Source: Desulfotomaculum copahuensis
Lineage (GTDB): Bacteria; Bacillota; Desulfotomaculia; Desulfotomaculales; Desulfovirgulaceae
Assembly: GCF_001655685.1 (NCBI RefSeq)
Contig: NZ_LYVF01000184.1
Span: forward strand, 1-64,000
Length of the DNA: 64,000 nucleotides
Direction of reading: 5' to 3'
This document shows positions 29,419-37,486 of the stretch, piece by piece. The first letter of the stretch is position 1. Each line of letters starts with the position of its first letter. Both the position numbers and the translations under genes were made by a program. The notes beneath the pieces are model-generated. The model was given only the letters and a program-made list of their open reading frames with translations, did not search any database and had not been told where the DNA came from.

Positions 29419-29463
29419 ACATGTGTGCAAGGAAAGAAAAGGAACAGGCAGGTGGGGGTCCCG

Positions 29464-30633
29464 GTGAGCTTCTATGAGGACGGTTCACGGAGCAGGGTTG
29501 GCCGCTGGCTGGTGGCGCTGGCCGCGGTGCTTTTTTTAATTTTTGTAGTGGTGGGCGGTCTGTTTGCCGTCAACTATAAAAACCTGGGCAACCTGATCAA
29601 GGTTGTTTCCCTGGTGCGTACGCAATACCTGCAACCGGTCGGCACCACCACATTGGTGGACGGGGCCATGCGCGGGATTGTGGAGTCGCTTGGCGATCCC
29701 TATTCGGTATATCTGGATCCGAAAACCTATGCCAGCCTTCAGGAACAGATCCGGGGCAGCTTCGGCGGCCTGGGCATTCTGGTCGGATTGCAGGATCATT
29801 ATTTGACGGTGGCCCGCGCTTACGGGGGAACGCCGGCACAAAAGGCCGGGATTAAAAAAGGCGATATCATCACCCGCATTAACGGCCGCGACGCCCGGGA
29901 CATCGATCTGGAGACGGCCATCGGTTTGATGCGCGGCCCGGTGGGTACGACCATCAGCCTGACGATTGCCCGCAAGGGTGTACCCCAGCCCTGGAATGTA
30001 GAGCTGACCCGGGAAGAAATCAGTGTACCCACGGTGGAGGGCAAAATCATTCCGGGTACACAGATCGGCTATATCGCCATCAGCCAGTTTACAGAAAAAA
30101 CCCCGCAGGAAATGGACAGCGTGGTGGCCCAATTGAAAAGCCAGCACATGCGTGCCGTGCTGCTGGATCTCAGGGACAACCCGGGCGGGGAGCTGCAGTC
30201 GGCGGTGAAGGTGGCCAACTATTTCGTGCCCAAAGGGCCGGTGGTCTACATCGATTACCGCTCCGGCCGGGACGAAACCTATTCCTCCAACGGTCAGAAC
30301 CTGGGGCTGCCCCTGGTGGTGCTGGTCAACGGCAACAGCGCCAGCGCGGCGGAAATACTGTCCGGGGCCATCAAGGACACCAGGGCCGGTACGCTGGTGG
30401 GAGAAAAAACTTTCGGCAAGGGCATTGTGCAGACCGTTTTCGACCTGGGCAACGGGGCCGGCCTGAAGCTCACCACCGCCCGCTACCTGACACCGGCCAG
30501 GCATGATATCAATAAAAAGGGTATTATGCCCGACGTGGTGGTAGAGCAACCGGCACACGCCACGGTGGATCTGCAGATGCAAAAAGGGATTGAGCTGCTG
30601 AAAGAAAAGCTGGGTGAAAAAGCGGCGGCGTAG
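29464..30633 (+). CDS. ctpA: Carboxy-terminal processing protease (S41), CtpA/CtpB type
   Basis: A 389-residue exported serine protease: N-terminal membrane anchor (about 14-36), PDZ domain (about 95-180), S41 catalytic domain after it. The nucleophile is the first Ser of NGNSASAAEI (about 292) and the general base Lys is in GEKTFGKG (about 315). GTG 29464 has GGTGGGGG 5 nt upstream; the longer frame from GTG 29425 would start almost at the transcription start. Bacillus CtpB sits in the same place after ftsEX and cleaves a sporulation regulator; the target here is unknown. minJ-like gene follows by 3 nt. Confidence 0.95.
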   Translation: MSFYEDGSRSRVGRWLVALAAVLFLIFVVVGGLFAVNYKNLGNLIKVVSLVRTQYLQPVGTTTLVDGAMRGIVESLGDPYSVYLDPKTYASLQEQIRGSFGGLGILVGLQDHYLTVARAYGGTPAQKAGIKKGDIITRINGRDARDIDLETAIGLMRGPVGTTISLTIARKGVPQPWNVELTREEISVPTVEGKIIPGTQIGYIAISQFTEKTPQEMDSVVAQLKSQHMRAVLLDLRDNPGGELQSAVKVANYFVPKGPVVYIDYRSGRDETYSSNGQNLGLPLVVLVNGNSASAAEILSGAIKDTRAGTLVGEKTFGKGIVQTVFDLGNGAGLKLTTARYLTPARHDINKKGIMPDVVVEQPAHATVDLQMQKGIELLKEKLGEKAAA

Positions 30634-30636
30634 CGG

Positions 30637-31890
30637 GTGGTGTTTTCTTTGTTTCCCTTCAACCAGGTGGTGCCCTTGATTTTTTCCTCCCTGGCCCGGG
30701 CGTTGCTGGACCCCCTGTTCTGGGTGGTGGTACTGCTGGTGGCCCTGCAGTACCGGCGCATGGCCGCGGTGAAGGAAAGTTTTTTCGGCCTGCCGCCCGG
30801 CGGCGTCTGGCGGGATACCCTGTCCGCCGCCGCTTACGGCGTACTGGGCGGCCTGGCGGGCAGTTTTTTGATGGTGCTCATCGGGGTGACCCTTTCCGGT
30901 TCGGGCCTCATTTACCTCTGGCCGGTGGCCATTCTGCTCATGCTGATCAATGCCCGTTTTCTATGTTTTGCCTATGCCGGTGGGATCCTGGCTTTAAGCA
31001 AGGTACTGTTCGGCCTTCCAGATATAAACATCGCCCAGGTGCTGGCCCTGGTGGCCATCCTGCACATGGTGGAAAGCATGCTTATTTTGGTCAGCGGCCA
31101 TCTGGGCGCCGTGCCCGCCTACTACAAAGAGCCCGGCGGCCGGGTGGTGGGCGGGTTCGCCCTGCAGCGCTTCTGGCCGATCCCCATTGTAGCCCTGATG
31201 GTGGTTGGCCAAACGGCGGTGCAGCAGGGGGTGAACATGCCCGCCTGGTGGCCGTTGCTCAAGCCGGCGGTGCCGGGCAATCCGGCCAACTTGATTTACA
31301 GCCTGATTCCCGTGGTGGCCGGCCTGGGCTACGGCGACCTGGCCGTATCGCGGCGGCCCGGGCAAAAAAGCCGCCTGTCCGCCCTGTTTCTGGGACTTTA
31401 TAGTTTAACCCTGATTTTGCTGGCGGTGGCGGCACAGAGTTCGAAAATCATCACCCTGCTGGCGGCGTTGTTTTCCCCGCTCGGTCATGAACTGGTCATC
31501 CATATCGGCAAAAAGGTGGAATTCCGCGGGCGGCCGGTTTTCACACCCGATCCGCGCGGGTTGAGGGTGCTCGAGGTGCTGCCCGGTTCCCCCGCCTGGC
31601 AGGCCGGAATGCGCTCCGGGGATGTATTGACCACCGTCAACGGTTGGCCGGTCAACTCCCGCCAGGGCTTGGAGACGGCGCTGGATGCGGTGCCCTGGCA
31701 GGTGGAGGTGGAGTTTCTGGCCGGGGCGGCGGAGGTATTGCGCCGGGAAACGGTACGCCTGCAGCGCTGGGGGCAACCTTTCGGCATCCTGCCGGTGCCC
31801 GCCGGCGACGAAGAAGCTTCCATGGACCTGTCCACCGCCGGCCCGCTGGGTCGCTGGTGGGGGGAGTTCTGGCGGCGTTTCCGGGGGTAG
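30637..31890 (+). CDS. Polytopic membrane protein with C-terminal PDZ domain (MinJ-like)
   Basis: A 417-residue protein with about eight transmembrane segments and a PDZ domain at about 295-375 (LRVLEVLPGSPAWQAGMRSG, DVLTTVNGWPV). Topology and position next to ctpA match Bacillus MinJ, which links MinCD to DivIVA at cell poles and septa. Sequence identity cannot be judged here, so MinJ is an inference from layout and synteny. GTG 30637 or GTG 30640 starts 3-6 nt after the ctpA stop, so translation is coupled. Confidence 0.85.
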   Translation: MVFSLFPFNQVVPLIFSSLARALLDPLFWVVVLLVALQYRRMAAVKESFFGLPPGGVWRDTLSAAAYGVLGGLAGSFLMVLIGVTLSGSGLIYLWPVAILLMLINARFLCFAYAGGILALSKVLFGLPDINIAQVLALVAILHMVESMLILVSGHLGAVPAYYKEPGGRVVGGFALQRFWPIPIVALMVVGQTAVQQGVNMPAWWPLLKPAVPGNPANLIYSLIPVVAGLGYGDLAVSRRPGQKSRLSALFLGLYSLTLILLAVAAQSSKIITLLAALFSPLGHELVIHIGKKVEFRGRPVFTPDPRGLRVLEVLPGSPAWQAGMRSGDVLTTVNGWPVNSRQGLETALDAVPWQVEVEFLAGAAEVLRRETVRLQRWGQPFGILPVPAGDEEASMDLSTAGPLGRWWGEFWRRFRG

Positions 31891-32068
31891 CGGGACGGCC
31901 GGATTGTCCGCCGCCCGGTTGGTCCGGATGGTAACGCGCGCTCGTCCCGGCGCTTTGAACCGGTGCCGGCCGTATTAATTGCCCGGGCGATGCCCGTCAA
32001 TCCCGCCCGGGCCTTGCTTGTGGACATGCCATGTAAGCCTCCCAGTTGACCGGAACAATTTTTGACCG

Positions 32069-32098
32069 TTGACAGTTTTTCAGCGCCGGATTTATAAT
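32069..32098 (+). promoter_or_regulatory. Sigma-A promoter for the CooT-like gene
   Basis: TTGACA (32069-32074), 18-nt spacer, TATAAT (32093-32098): both hexamers perfect. Confidence 0.8.
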
Positions 32099-32202
32099 GA
32101 ATCTAAAGGCGGTCATGGAGACCGGTTCCGGTTGAACCACCCGGGTTGGGGGTAATTGTCACCCGCTTTTCCGGGGGCGAAAATGACAAAGCTTGTCCAT
32201 CG

Positions 32203-32256
32203 GGCCACGGAGGCCGGCAGAAATGTCAGTATTTCCGCGGCCTTTTTTAATCATCA
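32203..32256 (+). promoter_or_regulatory. Terminator-like hairpin in the CooT-like leader (possible attenuator)
   Basis: GGCCACGGA near 32203 pairs with TCCGCGGCC (one mismatch) near 32235-32243, followed by T6. The left arm can instead fold into the small hairpin GGCC-ACGGA-GGCC. The choice between the two would place or remove a terminator just before the SD AGGGGGTG. No known riboswitch class was recognised. Confidence 0.4.
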
Positions 32257-32269
32257 GGGGGTGAAATTC

Positions 32270-32467
32270 ATGTGTGAAGCCAATGCCTACCTGCGCAAGG
32301 ACGGTAATGACGAACTGTTTTTGGAAATGGTGGACCGGGTGGTGCCCGGCGAGGAGGGTCTTTTGCTGGAGGACATCTTCGGCCGGCGCAAGGTGATCAA
32401 GGCTAAAATTGTGGAACTTGCCCTGGTGGACCACCGCATTGTCCTGGAAAAGGATGAGCAAAACTAA
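32270..32467 (+). CDS. CooT family nickel-binding protein
   Basis: A 65-residue protein beginning MCEANAYLRKDG, with the Cys at position 2 that binds nickel in CooT. The rest, FLEMVDRVVPGEEGLLLEDIFGRRK, fits the small beta-barrel family (PF10133). CooT helps mature carbon monoxide dehydrogenase in Rhodospirillum; free-standing relatives occur in many anaerobes with Ni enzymes. No cooS, acs or hydrogenase gene is in the window. ATG 32270 has AGGGGGTG 5-6 nt upstream. It has its own promoter and terminator. Confidence 0.85.
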   Translation: MCEANAYLRKDGNDELFLEMVDRVVPGEEGLLLEDIFGRRKVIKAKIVELALVDHRIVLEKDEQN

Positions 32468-32606
32468 TTGGGGGCGTGGGGCGGCACGAAAAACCGTCCC
32501 CGGATCGTGCCTCTTGCGGGGGTAAATCTGACAGCGTCCGTACTGCCGGCATTTGTACCGGCCGGGAATGGAAAGCCGTTTGCGGACGGCCCCGCCTGTT
32601 TACTGC

Positions 32607-32645
32607 GACCCCGGTTTATACCGGGGTCTTTCTTTGTTTTTGTAC
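32607..32645 (+). terminator. Rho-independent terminator after the CooT-like gene
   Basis: GACCCCGG/CCGGGGTC stem, 6-nt loop, then TTTCTTTGTTTTTG. Confidence 0.88.
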
Positions 32646-32786
32646 AAGGCAGGATAATGGCGGTTTTTGGCGAAGGAAGAAAGATACAGTGGAAACGGGT
32701 GAATTAATCAAACGGTGGCACATTCGCGGCAGGCCGGGAAAACGTGCTTACTGCCGGTAAATTATTTCAATGCGGGGTGTTCGGCT

Positions 32787-33425
32787 GTGCTCTGGACTGA
32801 GGAAAGCTTGTTTGCCGATCCTGATTGGGATCTGTCCGGGATAAAGGAAATGTCGGCGCTGGAAGAGAAGGTGAAGACGTGCCGCCGCTGCGGTCTGCGC
32901 GCCGGTTGCCGCGGCGTGGTTTTCGGCGAGGGCAACCCGGCGGCAAGGCTGGTCTTTTGCGGTGAAGGACCGGGGGCGGATGAAGACCGCCTGGGCCGCC
33001 CCTTCGTCGGCCGGGCCGGCCAGTTGCTGGACAAAATGCTGGCGGCCTGCGGCTTCCAGCGCTTTGAACACGTCTACATACTGAACGCGGTGAAGTGCCG
33101 GCCGCCGGGCAACCGCATTCCCACCGACGAGGAGCGGGCGGCCTGCCGGCTCAACCTGGACGCCCAGCTGCGTTTGCTCAAACCAGTGATCATGGTGCTG
33201 CTGGGGGCCACCGCCCTGCAGGCGGTGCTGGACCCCAAAGGGCGCATCACCAAAGACCGGGGGCGGTGGGTGGAGAGAAACGGCGTGTTGATCATGCCCA
33301 CCTACCATCCGGCGGCGCTGCTGCGCAACCCCAACCTGAAGCGCGATACCTGGGCGGACCTCAAGCAGGTGGTGGTCAAATACCGGGAACTGGTGGACCC
33401 GGGGCATTGTTCGCCGCACTGCTGA
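32787..33425 (+). CDS. Type 4 uracil-DNA glycosylase (4Fe-4S)
   Basis: A 212-residue base-excision repair enzyme. Cluster ligands come from CRRCGLRAGC and a later pair in the family (NAVKCRPPG and a Cys near residue 125); motif A is GEGPGADED and motif B is MPTYHPAALLRNP. GTG 32787 is taken because GGGGTG lies 8 nt upstream and the product then begins as family members do; the frame opens further upstream. Removes uracil from deaminated DNA, important in thermophiles. Stands alone after a terminator. Confidence 0.93.
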   Translation: MLWTEESLFADPDWDLSGIKEMSALEEKVKTCRRCGLRAGCRGVVFGEGNPAARLVFCGEGPGADEDRLGRPFVGRAGQLLDKMLAACGFQRFEHVYILNAVKCRPPGNRIPTDEERAACRLNLDAQLRLLKPVIMVLLGATALQAVLDPKGRITKDRGRWVERNGVLIMPTYHPAALLRNPNLKRDTWADLKQVVVKYRELVDPGHCSPHC

Positions 33426-33622
33426 GTGAGTTTGCTGCAGCATAAGTTTTCTTTCCGGAATGCACAGATATGGGCAACGGTGCGTCTGAACCAGATCCGG
33501 ACCGTTTTTGGTGAGGATTTTAATTCCGGCGGCACGGTTGAACGGCTGGGTTCATCAACCCGCTTGAAGAACATTTTAGTTTTGAGCGACTCTTAGCGTT
33601 ATAATGCGCCGGCGGCGCGCGC

Positions 33623-33922
33623 CTATAAAGAGCAGGCGTCGTGCACCCCTGTTACCGGGCCGGGCAGGTTCGGCGGCCAGGCGGTGACGCCCTGGCGCCG
33701 TGCCTGGTGCAAAAGGGCGATGAAGCGCCTTTCGGCGGCGTTGATTTTGAAAACCAGGTAGTCGACCATTTCCTGATCGGCAAAGTTGTATTCATTCAAC
33801 GCTTCCCGCCAGGCCAGGCGGGCTTCGTCCACCATTCCGGCCAGGGTGGATCCGGGCCGGGAGGCCAGGCGTGCCCGCAGGTAGTTGACCAGTGTATGCC
33901 AGAGGGAAACCAGCCTGTTCAT
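33623..33922 (-). CDS. DUF2508 family protein (YaaL-like)
   Basis: A 99-residue helical protein with EARLAWREALNEYNFAD followed by MVDYLVFKINAAERRF, the conserved DUF2508 pattern (acidic-aromatic helix, then DY..F..NAAE.R). In Bacillus yaaL is next to recR; here neither recR nor dnaX is near. ATG 33922 has AAGGAG 8 nt upstream; GTG 33931 overlaps that SD and is rejected. Function unknown. It faces the UDG gene tail to tail. Confidence 0.85.
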   Translation of the reverse strand: MNRLVSLWHTLVNYLRARLASRPGSTLAGMVDEARLAWREALNEYNFADQEMVDYLVFKINAAERRFIALLHQARRQGVTAWPPNLPGPVTGVHDACSL

Positions 33923-34305
33923 TTTCCACACTCCTTATATTATGCTGAAATAATTCAAGCGACGGGTAACGACGGATCCGGTACGCCGGACAGCTAATCA
34001 CGCCCGTCGGCGCCGGCAATAAAGTTGGTCCTACGAATTTCCTTTCCGCGGGCTTCAAGAAAAATGAGCATCGGGAAGCCCTTGTCCGGGTCCGGACATC
34101 ATAGAGCAACAGTCCTGGCACCGGGTAAAAGGCGTGGGAAACGAAATAACCAATTTGGCTCCAGGTTTAATTTTCCATAAATAGTTATGCCAGCAACTGC
34201 ACACTTATGATGTGCCTTTTTTATTTTATTACCGTCTTTCAGGGTGGTCATATTTGCTTTGCATCGTATGCATAATAGATGTATTACGGTGCGGGGGTGA
34301 TCCCG
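33923..34305. other. Divergent intergenic region with hairpins
   Basis: 383 nt. Pairings on the + strand are GGGCTTC/GAAGCCC (about 34050-34079), TGTCCGG/CCGGACA (about 34082-34097) and a GCACA/TGTGC hairpin with a T-run (34199-34229). TGCAT-CGT-ATGCA lies about 34262-34274. A small RNA ending at 34229 is possible; no promoter is evident. Confidence 0.4.
34199..34229 (+). terminator. Terminator-like hairpin upstream of the binding-protein gene
   Basis: GCACA/TGTGC, 7-nt loop, then CTTTTTTATTTTATT. The stem is short. Confidence 0.45.
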
Positions 34306-35862
34306 TTGGCGGGCAAAATAATGCGGCCGGTGCTGGCGGTTATTTTATGCGCCGGCCTGTTGCTGCCGGCCGGCTGCGGTAAAAAGGGCGCCAAAAAACC
34401 GCTTGCCCAGCAAATGAAGATTGCTGTCGCCCTGGCCGACATGCAGCGGGACGGCAACCAGACACTCAAACAGGTGATCGAGAAAAGGGCGAAAGATGAA
34501 AATGTGCGCATCACCTGGCTGGATGCCAAAAACGACCCCCGGGAGCAGGAAAAGCAGCTGTCCGGTCTGGGACAGAAGAAAATAAAGGCGGTGGTGCTGC
34601 AGGCCGTGGATCCGGCCGCCGCACCCCGCCCGGTGCAGCAAATGGTGCAGCGGAATGTCAAGGTGGTGGCTCTGGAGACATTGCCGGCCAACACCCCGGT
34701 GGATGCCTATGTGGCTTCCGACCATATCCGGGCCGGGCAGCTGCAGGCGCGTTTTGTCACTGAAGCTTTGAACCAGGCGGCGGGCACGTCCGCCGTTCCC
34801 CGGGTGCCGGCCGCACCCGGTCCGGGTGGCGTGGGCGGACCGGCCGGTAGCTCCGGTGGTGGGAAAAGCAGTGGCGACGTTTCCGGCGGGCAGGGCGGTA
34901 CTGGCGGTAAAAGCGGTTCCGGCGGGCAGGGCGGCAGTGAAAAAGACGGTGCCTCTGTTCAGGGCGGGCCGGCCGGCGGCGCTCAAATCACACCGCCCGG
35001 CGCCCAGTTGCCGGCCCGCCGGCCGGTGAACGTGGTCATCCTGCAGGGTGATCCGCGGGACACAGCCGCCCGGGAGATTGCCGGGGCGGCCCGCGAGGCG
35101 CTGGCCGGCGAGCCGCGGGCGCGGGTGGTGCAGGAAGCGGCGCAGCCGCTGGGCGATCCCCGCCTGGCGGCATTGGCGGTGCAGGACGTTCTGAGCAAAT
35201 ACAACAATCAAATTGACGCGGTACTGGCCACCGACAGCCGGTTGGCCATGGCCGCGGTGGAAGTATTGAAGGCGGCCGGTCTGAACAACCGGGTGCTTAC
35301 CGTGGGCGTGGGGACGGATCAGCAGGCTTTACAGGCGCTGCCCGGCGGCGAACACGACGCCGAGGTGGACACCCGGCCCGACCTGCTCGGGCAGTATGCC
35401 CTGGACGCGGCGGTGGGGCTGGCCAAGACGGGACACTGGCAGTACAATACACAGGTGACCAATGGCGATTATAACGTGCCCGCGCGCATCATCCCGGTGC
35501 GCCTGATTCAGAGCGCCAACGCCTATCTGCTGCAGCAGCGCCTGGGCAAGGGCGGCGGACGGGGACAGGCGGGCGGCGGCAGCAGTCAGAGTGGCGGCAG
35601 CGGCGGCGGCAGTGAAGCGGGCGGCGGGCAGCAGGGCGGGGGCGATGAGCAGGGCGGCCAGGCCGGGGGCGGCAAACAAAAACCGGGCACCACTTTGCGC
35701 ATCACCACCCAGGATGGTAAAACTGTGGAAGTGCACATCAAGGGCGAAGTCAAAAAGATTGAAAGTGTGGAAGGCGGCAAACCCGGCGGTGGAGGCGGTG
35801 CAGGCGGTGCAGGCGGTGCAGGCGGTGCAGGCGGCGCAGGCGGCGGGGCGGGCGGCCGGTAA
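34306..35862 (+). CDS. Substrate-binding lipoprotein (Peripla_BP_4 type) with Gly-rich inserts
   Basis: About 518 residues. The signal peptide ends in LPAGC, a clear lipobox. Residues 40-150 (MKIAVALADMQRDGNQTLKQ...) and about 240-405 (VNVVILQGDPRDTAAREIAG, DAVLATDSRLAMAAVEVLKA) are the two lobes of a sugar-type periplasmic-binding protein. Between them lies an 80-residue Gly/Ser/Pro-rich stretch, and the C-terminus is another Gly-rich tract broken by TTLRITTQDGKTVEVHIKGE and ending in tandem GGA repeats. No permease or ATPase gene is adjacent, so it may be an orphan sensor. TTG 34306 has CGGGGGTG upstream. Confidence 0.85.
   Translation: MAGKIMRPVLAVILCAGLLLPAGCGKKGAKKPLAQQMKIAVALADMQRDGNQTLKQVIEKRAKDENVRITWLDAKNDPREQEKQLSGLGQKKIKAVVLQAVDPAAAPRPVQQMVQRNVKVVALETLPANTPVDAYVASDHIRAGQLQARFVTEALNQAAGTSAVPRVPAAPGPGGVGGPAGSSGGGKSSGDVSGGQGGTGGKSGSGGQGGSEKDGASVQGGPAGGAQITPPGAQLPARRPVNVVILQGDPRDTAAREIAGAAREALAGEPRARVVQEAAQPLGDPRLAALAVQDVLSKYNNQIDAVLATDSRLAMAAVEVLKAAGLNNRVLTVGVGTDQQALQALPGGEHDAEVDTRPDLLGQYALDAAVGLAKTGHWQYNTQVTNGDYNVPARIIPVRLIQSANAYLLQQRLGKGGGRGQAGGGSSQSGGSGGGSEAGGGQQGGGDEQGGQAGGGKQKPGTTLRITTQDGKTVEVHIKGEVKKIESVEGGKPGGGGGAGGAGGAGGAGGAGGGAGGR
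35794..35838 (+). repeat. 9-bp tandem repeat at the end of the binding-protein gene
   Basis: GGCGGTGCA occurs four times in tandem (35794-35829) and once as GGCGGCGCA. It encodes Gly-Gly-Ala units. Such tracts change copy number by slippage. Confidence 0.9.
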
Positions 35863-35905
35863 CAGGCCGGGAACCGGTGCCGGGACATCAAAAGAGCATG
35901 ACCAA

Positions 35906-35950
35906 AAGCCCGTTTTCCGGTTTTCAATCACCGGAACGGGCTTGCTTGTT
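35906..35950 (+). terminator. Terminator-like hairpin after the binding-protein gene
   Basis: AAGCCCG and TCCGGT arms pair with ACCGGA and CGGGCTT around an 8-nt loop with a small internal loop; GCTTGTTG follows. Confidence 0.55.
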
Positions 35951-35966
35951 GCTCATACCGCTGGTA

Positions 35967-35995
35967 TTGATTCCAAGGGTAAAACAAAGTATACT
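35967..35995 (+). promoter_or_regulatory. Sigma-A promoter for the YkgJ-family gene
   Basis: TTGATT (35967-35972), 17-nt spacer, TATACT (35990-35995). Confidence 0.7.
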
Positions 35996-36045
35996 AAAAG
36001 GGTCCAGACAGCAGGGGAGCGTTTTTCCCGGAAAGGGGTACCGGA

Positions 36046-36735
36046 TTGAAGATAAGGGTGTTCAACTGCCAAATCAACGGGCAGACCGGTTACGACCTGT
36101 GTGTTTCAAATGAAGAAGCAACCGTTCAGGACTACCTGGACGCCGTAAACGGCTATATTACGGCGCATTGCCCGCCCTGTGACGGCTGCACCAGTTGTTG
36201 CCGGGAGCGGGTGCCTCTGACCGCCCAGGATGTGGCGGTTTACCTGCGGGACGGGGAAATACGCCGGTTGTTGGGTACAGGCGGGACGGGAAAATTTAGC
36301 GACCCGGCACCGCCGCTGCTGCCGGAGTTCCTGAAACGTTTCGGCCATGTTTATGTGGACGGTGCGGTGGTGGACATCGGCCTGGCCCACCGGCGGGGCG
36401 GCGCCTGCATTTTCCTGGATCCGGGGCGCAAGCGCTGCACCAATTACGCCTTGCGTCCGCTGGTCTGCCAGACCTTCATCTGCCGGCCGGTCTCCCGGCG
36501 GGCGGATGAATTGCGCGGGCGACTGGTCAACGCCGGCATGGACGAACTGGTGCGCCGCTGGCTGCTGGAAAGCCGGCGGGCCGGGGTGCGCCCGGTGATG
36601 CACGAGGCCCGCCGGCCGCGGCCGCAGTTAAGCGATTACCGGTCCGGGGCCTGCAGCGGAAAAGAGTATTATCGTCAGCTCCGGCTTAAGGATGTTTGTT
36701 CGCCCGGATTATGGCGCGCGCTGTATAAAAGTTGA
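36046..36735 (+). CDS. YkgJ family cysteine-cluster protein
   Basis: A 229-residue cytosolic protein with CPPCDGCTSCCRERVPLT near residues 42-60, then GGACIFLDPGRKRCTNYALRP and VCQTFICRPVS. These Cys match the CxxCxxCC pattern of the zinc/iron-chelating family PF03692. Function is not known; some relatives act in protein or flagellin modification. TTG 36046 lies 8 nt after AAAGGGG. It has its own promoter and faces the Uma2 gene. Confidence 0.85.
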   Translation: MKIRVFNCQINGQTGYDLCVSNEEATVQDYLDAVNGYITAHCPPCDGCTSCCRERVPLTAQDVAVYLRDGEIRRLLGTGGTGKFSDPAPPLLPEFLKRFGHVYVDGAVVDIGLAHRRGGACIFLDPGRKRCTNYALRPLVCQTFICRPVSRRADELRGRLVNAGMDELVRRWLLESRRAGVRPVMHEARRPRPQLSDYRSGACSGKEYYRQLRLKDVCSPGLWRALYKS

Positions 36736-36760
36736 ATGAGTTTGACGGGATGCGGCCTGC

Positions 36761-37339
36761 TTAGAAAATGCTTTCTATTTCCACGGTAAATCCCGGAATT
36801 ACATGCGATTCTACCGGGCCCGTTTTTTCCGCCTTCTGTTCAAGCGAAAATCTGTTGTTGGCCCGGGTATATATTTCCACGCTCTGTTCCCCGGGGTCCA
36901 CTACCCAGTATTCTTTTACTCCATGTTTTTCGTAGGTCTTGAATTTTTTCCGCAGGTCATAATAGGCCGTGCCGGGGGAGAGTATTTCCACCACCAGGTC
37001 GGGTGCCCCGTTGATTCTTGTTTTTTCGACTATCGACATTCTGTTCCCGGCAATAAAAATAATATCGGGCTGGTAAGTTTCCGTTTCCTCGAAGTAGACG
37101 TCAACAGGTGCGAACAGGGCCAGGCCCAGTCCCTTTTCCAACGCATGCAGAGCCAGTTTGACGCCCAGTTTCATGGATATGGTCTGGTGGTAGGGAGTGG
37201 GCGACGGTGTCATAATCAGACTTCCTCCAATCAACTGGCAGGGGGCGCCCTCGGGAAGCCGGGCATAATCTTTGTAAGTCCAGCTTTTTTCTTCGGCGGC
37301 AGCCATTTGGGCGATCGTTCCGGACAACGGCAATCCCAT
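36761..37339 (-). CDS. Uma2 family (DUF820) PD-(D/E)xK protein
   Basis: A 192-residue protein with the restriction-endonuclease-like core: YQPDIIFIA (Asp) and PDLVVEILSPGT (Glu of the ExK-like element), then KKFKTYEKHGVKEYWVVDP. Uma2 genes are abundant in cyanobacteria and some Clostridia, often as scattered copies; the role is unknown. ATG 37339 follows GGAGG by 8 nt. It is divergent from uvrB, and the 130-nt gap contains the uvrB promoter. Confidence 0.9.
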   Translation of the reverse strand: MGLPLSGTIAQMAAAEEKSWTYKDYARLPEGAPCQLIGGSLIMTPSPTPYHQTISMKLGVKLALHALEKGLGLALFAPVDVYFEETETYQPDIIFIAGNRMSIVEKTRINGAPDLVVEILSPGTAYYDLRKKFKTYEKHGVKEYWVVDPGEQSVEIYTRANNRFSLEQKAEKTGPVESHVIPGFTVEIESIF

Positions 37340-37428
37340 CCACACCACCTCCGTGCATATATTTTAATCTTACCCGCCGGGCCGGAAGATGTCAACCAAT
37401 CTTCCTCTTTTTCCAGCTCCTGCCACCA

Positions 37429-37457
37429 TTGACACGGTCCTTTGTCCGGGGTAGAAT
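37429..37457 (+). promoter_or_regulatory. Sigma-A promoter for uvrB
   Basis: TTGACA (37429-37434), 17-nt spacer, TAGAAT (37452-37457). The transcription start would fall near 37464. No LexA-type GAAC-N4-GTTC box was seen around it. Confidence 0.85.
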
Positions 37458-37486
37458 CTAGGTGAAATGGGGTGAGCAACATCGCC

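Larger units (their letters stand above)
28939..29463. other. Intergenic region between the M23 peptidase and ctpA
   Basis: 525 nt. It contains GATCAT-GGG-ATGATC (29063-29077), a long hairpin (29185-29242) and promoter elements before ctpA. No small gene is supported. Confidence 0.5.
31891..32269. other. Intergenic region and CooT-like leader
   Basis: 379 nt. GCCCGGGC arms pair across 16 nt (31981-32012). A promoter lies at 32069-32098. The 165-nt leader after it has pairing segments described under the attenuator entry. Confidence 0.6.

Noticed and set aside
33595-33610. TATAAT near the tail of the DUF2508 gene as a + promoter
   Set aside because: No suitable -35 and no + gene directly after it.
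37350-37486. LexA/SOS box before uvrB
   Set aside because: No GAAC-N4-GTTC-like site was seen near the promoter.
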